Position numbers and translations under genes: made by a program
From: Stratiolaelaps scimitus
Taxonomy: Eukaryota; Arthropoda; Arachnida; Mesostigmata; Laelapidae
Assembly (NCBI GenBank): GCA_019614645.1
Contig: JABWDB010000035.1
Span: forward strand, 3,410,001-3,474,000
DNA length: 64,000 nt
Direction of reading: 5' to 3'
Shown here: positions 61,385 to 64,000 of the stretch, piece by piece
Layout of the letters: each line of letters opens with the position of its first letter
Position numbering within the stretch: position 1 is the first letter of the stretch
The notes under the pieces: generated by a model
What the model saw: the letters and a program-made list of their open reading frames with translations, nothing else
Told to the model about the DNA's origin: nothing
Database searches by the model: none

Positions 61385-63790
61385 CGAACTGTACGAGTGC
61401 ACCGCCGAGGGCGATGAATTCTCTTCTATCCTATCCGCTGTATATAGTTCGACGGGAAAAAACGTTCCTGCACATCTTGCGCTCCGCCCATGGAGGATAT
61501 AAATATCTGACGTAGACCATACATGATCTAGTGTCCGCCTGGAAGCACACAGGGCCGTCGATCATTGCCTTAGCACGTGTGTGATGATCGCCTTGTGGCA
61601 TTATTTCAATCTTCTGTCAAAGTTGCAGTTCTGACGACGTAGACACAACAATTTCATTAATAATAATAGGTGTTTGTATAATAGATGTCTGTATTATGTA
61701 AAGTTCAATTTGTACTGAAATATTTTCTTGATGATATGCACAATTCACGATCTTCCGATCTCGTACACCACAAACAGCATAGGACCTTCATTTTCGCATA
61801 ACAAATGCTGAAATTCGTCTTACTTCGTATACGAGGCATTACCTGAAAGGGGCACATCTCATTTTACCGGACCTGTGCATATTTGTCGGCCAGACAGCCA
61901 AATGTTGCCATTACGCCTGCTCATTATCATGGTCGTGCTGAAACAATTCCAAATGAACTCTGAACGTCGCGGCTGCGAAACACTATTGGGTTCGTTCAAG
62001 GTTCACCTCGATCCATCTATTTGTATATATATATATATATCGCGCTATGATTATGCGTAAGTGTCCTCTTTCAACTTCTGCACAATGTATGTAAAGAGCA
62101 AGGCAAAGCAATTCTCGAGAGAGGAATAGCGTCTTCGTTCACTTGAAGTGCTCCATTCGATCCGTTTTCAGCTTCGTTCGCGAGTTTTTGGGTACTCAAA
62201 TAGCCCAGCTACAGTGTACGTTGCCCGAAAGTACCGCTTGGATCACATCTTCGTCGAGAAGTTGTGCGCCAACATAGATTGAAGGAGAACTTAATCCACT
62301 CTATAAAGGCAGGAACCTCATATTCACTATCAGACACATCGGTCTATGAAATGATGCGGTCATCGAATATTTTTTAGATTTGCTGCGAACTTCTTATTTC
62401 ACATCCACTGACCCAAATAGCGATGATACTGGACGTCAATATCGTATCGTAAGATTGATACAATTCGAATTGAAAAAAATATTGCGAAATATAGCTCATT
62501 ATTGCTTGAGAACGATTAAAAGTTCGTATTATGCTATTGGCAAACTAAAAGCTAAATTGAAGTAAGCTCAGACGCACAAGTTCTTTAATATACCTTCTTT
62601 TAGAGTTGGAAAGTATCAACTAGACATGTATCATTAAGATGAATGCGAACAACAAATTGCCTTCCGCACACTACAATATTTATCCCTCCACAGCACATCT
62701 GCTGAACAGGCAGAGACAAACATCTACTTCATCCCACGCAATATTGAGCGGCACAAATTTCGCGATTATGAAAATCAGGACAAACCGCCTAATATCGAGC
62801 AATATACCGTTGCCTCTTATTTAGGGCGACTTGGAATCTTGAATCTATTAATCACCTAAATTGAGCACGAAGTAGACGTTTATGATGGGAATTCCCTTCA
62901 GCTAGACTGTCCAAAGTCGTTGGAACCGCTCGGCCACGCGCACGATGGACGACTAACTGGGTGATTACCCGCGCTCGCGCAGACTGAGAGGGCCTCCGAG
63001 CTCCCGGAGTGAAGAAGGAGATTGTGATTGAGGGGGTTGTGCCCGCTTCCCGCTGATTGGGATGACCGCCTGGCATCGAAGATGCCTGAGCACGGTGGCT
63101 ATTTATCTTGAGGTAACATCACTTGACTTGAATCTTCATGACCCTACAACACACAGCGTCGTCAATCGGACGAGTTGCTCGTCCGTAGCGATGTGGGTAT
63201 CGTTGTGAATTACTTCAGCGTAGAGGAGATGATGTCGGTATCAAAATAACCGATCCAAATATTATGCCAGTAATAATATTCGCTGCCAGATATGTAGATA
63301 CATAGGTTTACACCATACATAGATGCACACATAGCTAACCCGGAGATAAGGCAGATAGGCCGTACAGCGCACCATAAGCGTCATAGCACAAAGGTATCAG
63401 CGTTATTCTTTACTCAACATATCAGGGCTGAAATGTGTAAGGGCAACGTGTGACAGTGGAGGTCTTTGCTTGTGCATTTTGTCGAGGCTAATTACCATGG
63501 ATTCGACGTTGTAAGCCAACAACAGGCGTTCATTAGCTAGAACTACTTAAAGCTCGTCACCCGTGTCGGCTAATACGTACAATGTGACCGTTTTCTCTCC
63601 GATTGAATACCCTTATTCCGAAGATCAAAATGTAGAAAACAATTAATTGCGTTCTCCAATGAGAATCCACCTCCACTGAGACCCATATTCAACAACTGTT
63701 AGCATGGAACCCATCCCCAACTTCAGTACTCAAGGTTTTCAATTGAGTACTTGCTACTACCACCAAGATCTGCACACTGACAGCTCCAGA

Positions 63791-64000
63791 TTACTTTATA
63801 GAAAACTCCTTCGACGATACCACATTACCTTCGGTGTTCTCTGAGTGTTCCGGTGAGTCACACTGCAGAGGTTGAGTGTAAATATTATACAATGTTATTG
63901 CGCCGTCCTTTTTTGGGGCAAGTTGCTTTGGCAGGTGAGTTATTACACACTCTTCAGCGGCTTTCGACTCCCATGGCCACCGTTCTGCTGTCTTCAGCAA
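63791..64000 (-). CDS. Possible partial exon running off the right edge
   Basis: A minus-strand frame of 69 codons is open from the window edge down to a stop at 63791. Its composition is protein-like (ERWPWESKAAEECVITHLPK, then TLYNIYTQPLQCDSPEHSE), without low complexity. A donor-like GAAG|GTAATG lies near 63830, so the true exon could end there. I do not recognise the family, and chance cannot be excluded at this length. Confidence 0.2.
   Translation of the reverse strand: MLKTAERWPWESKAAEECVITHLPKQLAPKKDGAITLYNIYTQPLQCDSPEHSENTEGNVVSSKEFSIK

Overview
The window is 64 kb of animal nuclear DNA, most likely from an arthropod and perhaps a parasitiform mite. Genes are sparse and introns reach 7 kb. 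There are GT-AG exons, many (TA)n arrays, and CAG/CAA/GAT-type trinucleotide tracts. Two gene families are clearly recognisable, and both have close counterparts in Drosophila and vertebrates. The species was not determined; the mite suggestion is an inference from genome style only.

Layout: positions 1-26235 hold no recognisable protein-coding gene. This stretch alternates AT-rich DNA with GC-rich, trinucleotide-repeat-rich islands (about 300-1250, 4560-5150, 6360-7660, 8560-9430, 12050-12640, 14640-14990, 18180-19370, 20460-21300, 24490-24830), which may be untranslated exons, promoters or enhancers. At 26236-27861 (+) lies a two-exon bHLH transcription factor gene of the Dimmed/MIST1 (BHLHA15) group. 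Positions 27862-38201 are intergenic. From 57334 down to 38853 (-) runs a complete high-affinity choline transporter gene (ChT/SLC5A7). I assembled it from eight exons whose splice phases all agree, giving 602 codons plus stop. Positions 57335-64000 hold its upstream region, a 131-bp (TA)n array and an open frame running off the right edge.

The two genes are convergent, with about 11 kb between their stop codons. Dimmed promotes the peptidergic secretory-cell phenotype, and ChT takes up choline at cholinergic terminals. Both are neuronal, but nothing in the sequence shows a functional link.

Points for a second look: (1) the frame of the last ChT exon stays open for 216 codons beyond its TAG, ending in an acidic tail with a dileucine-type motif; (2) a 23-bp perfect inverted repeat lies between 20-bp direct repeats in ChT intron 3, in a compositionally distinct island; (3) there is a MITE-like terminal-inverted-repeat element with a second solo end; (4) several perfect hairpins occur, one with a TTCG loop; (5) several degenerate tRNA-like relics occur. 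All calls come from reading the sequence; no homology search or transcript evidence was available.
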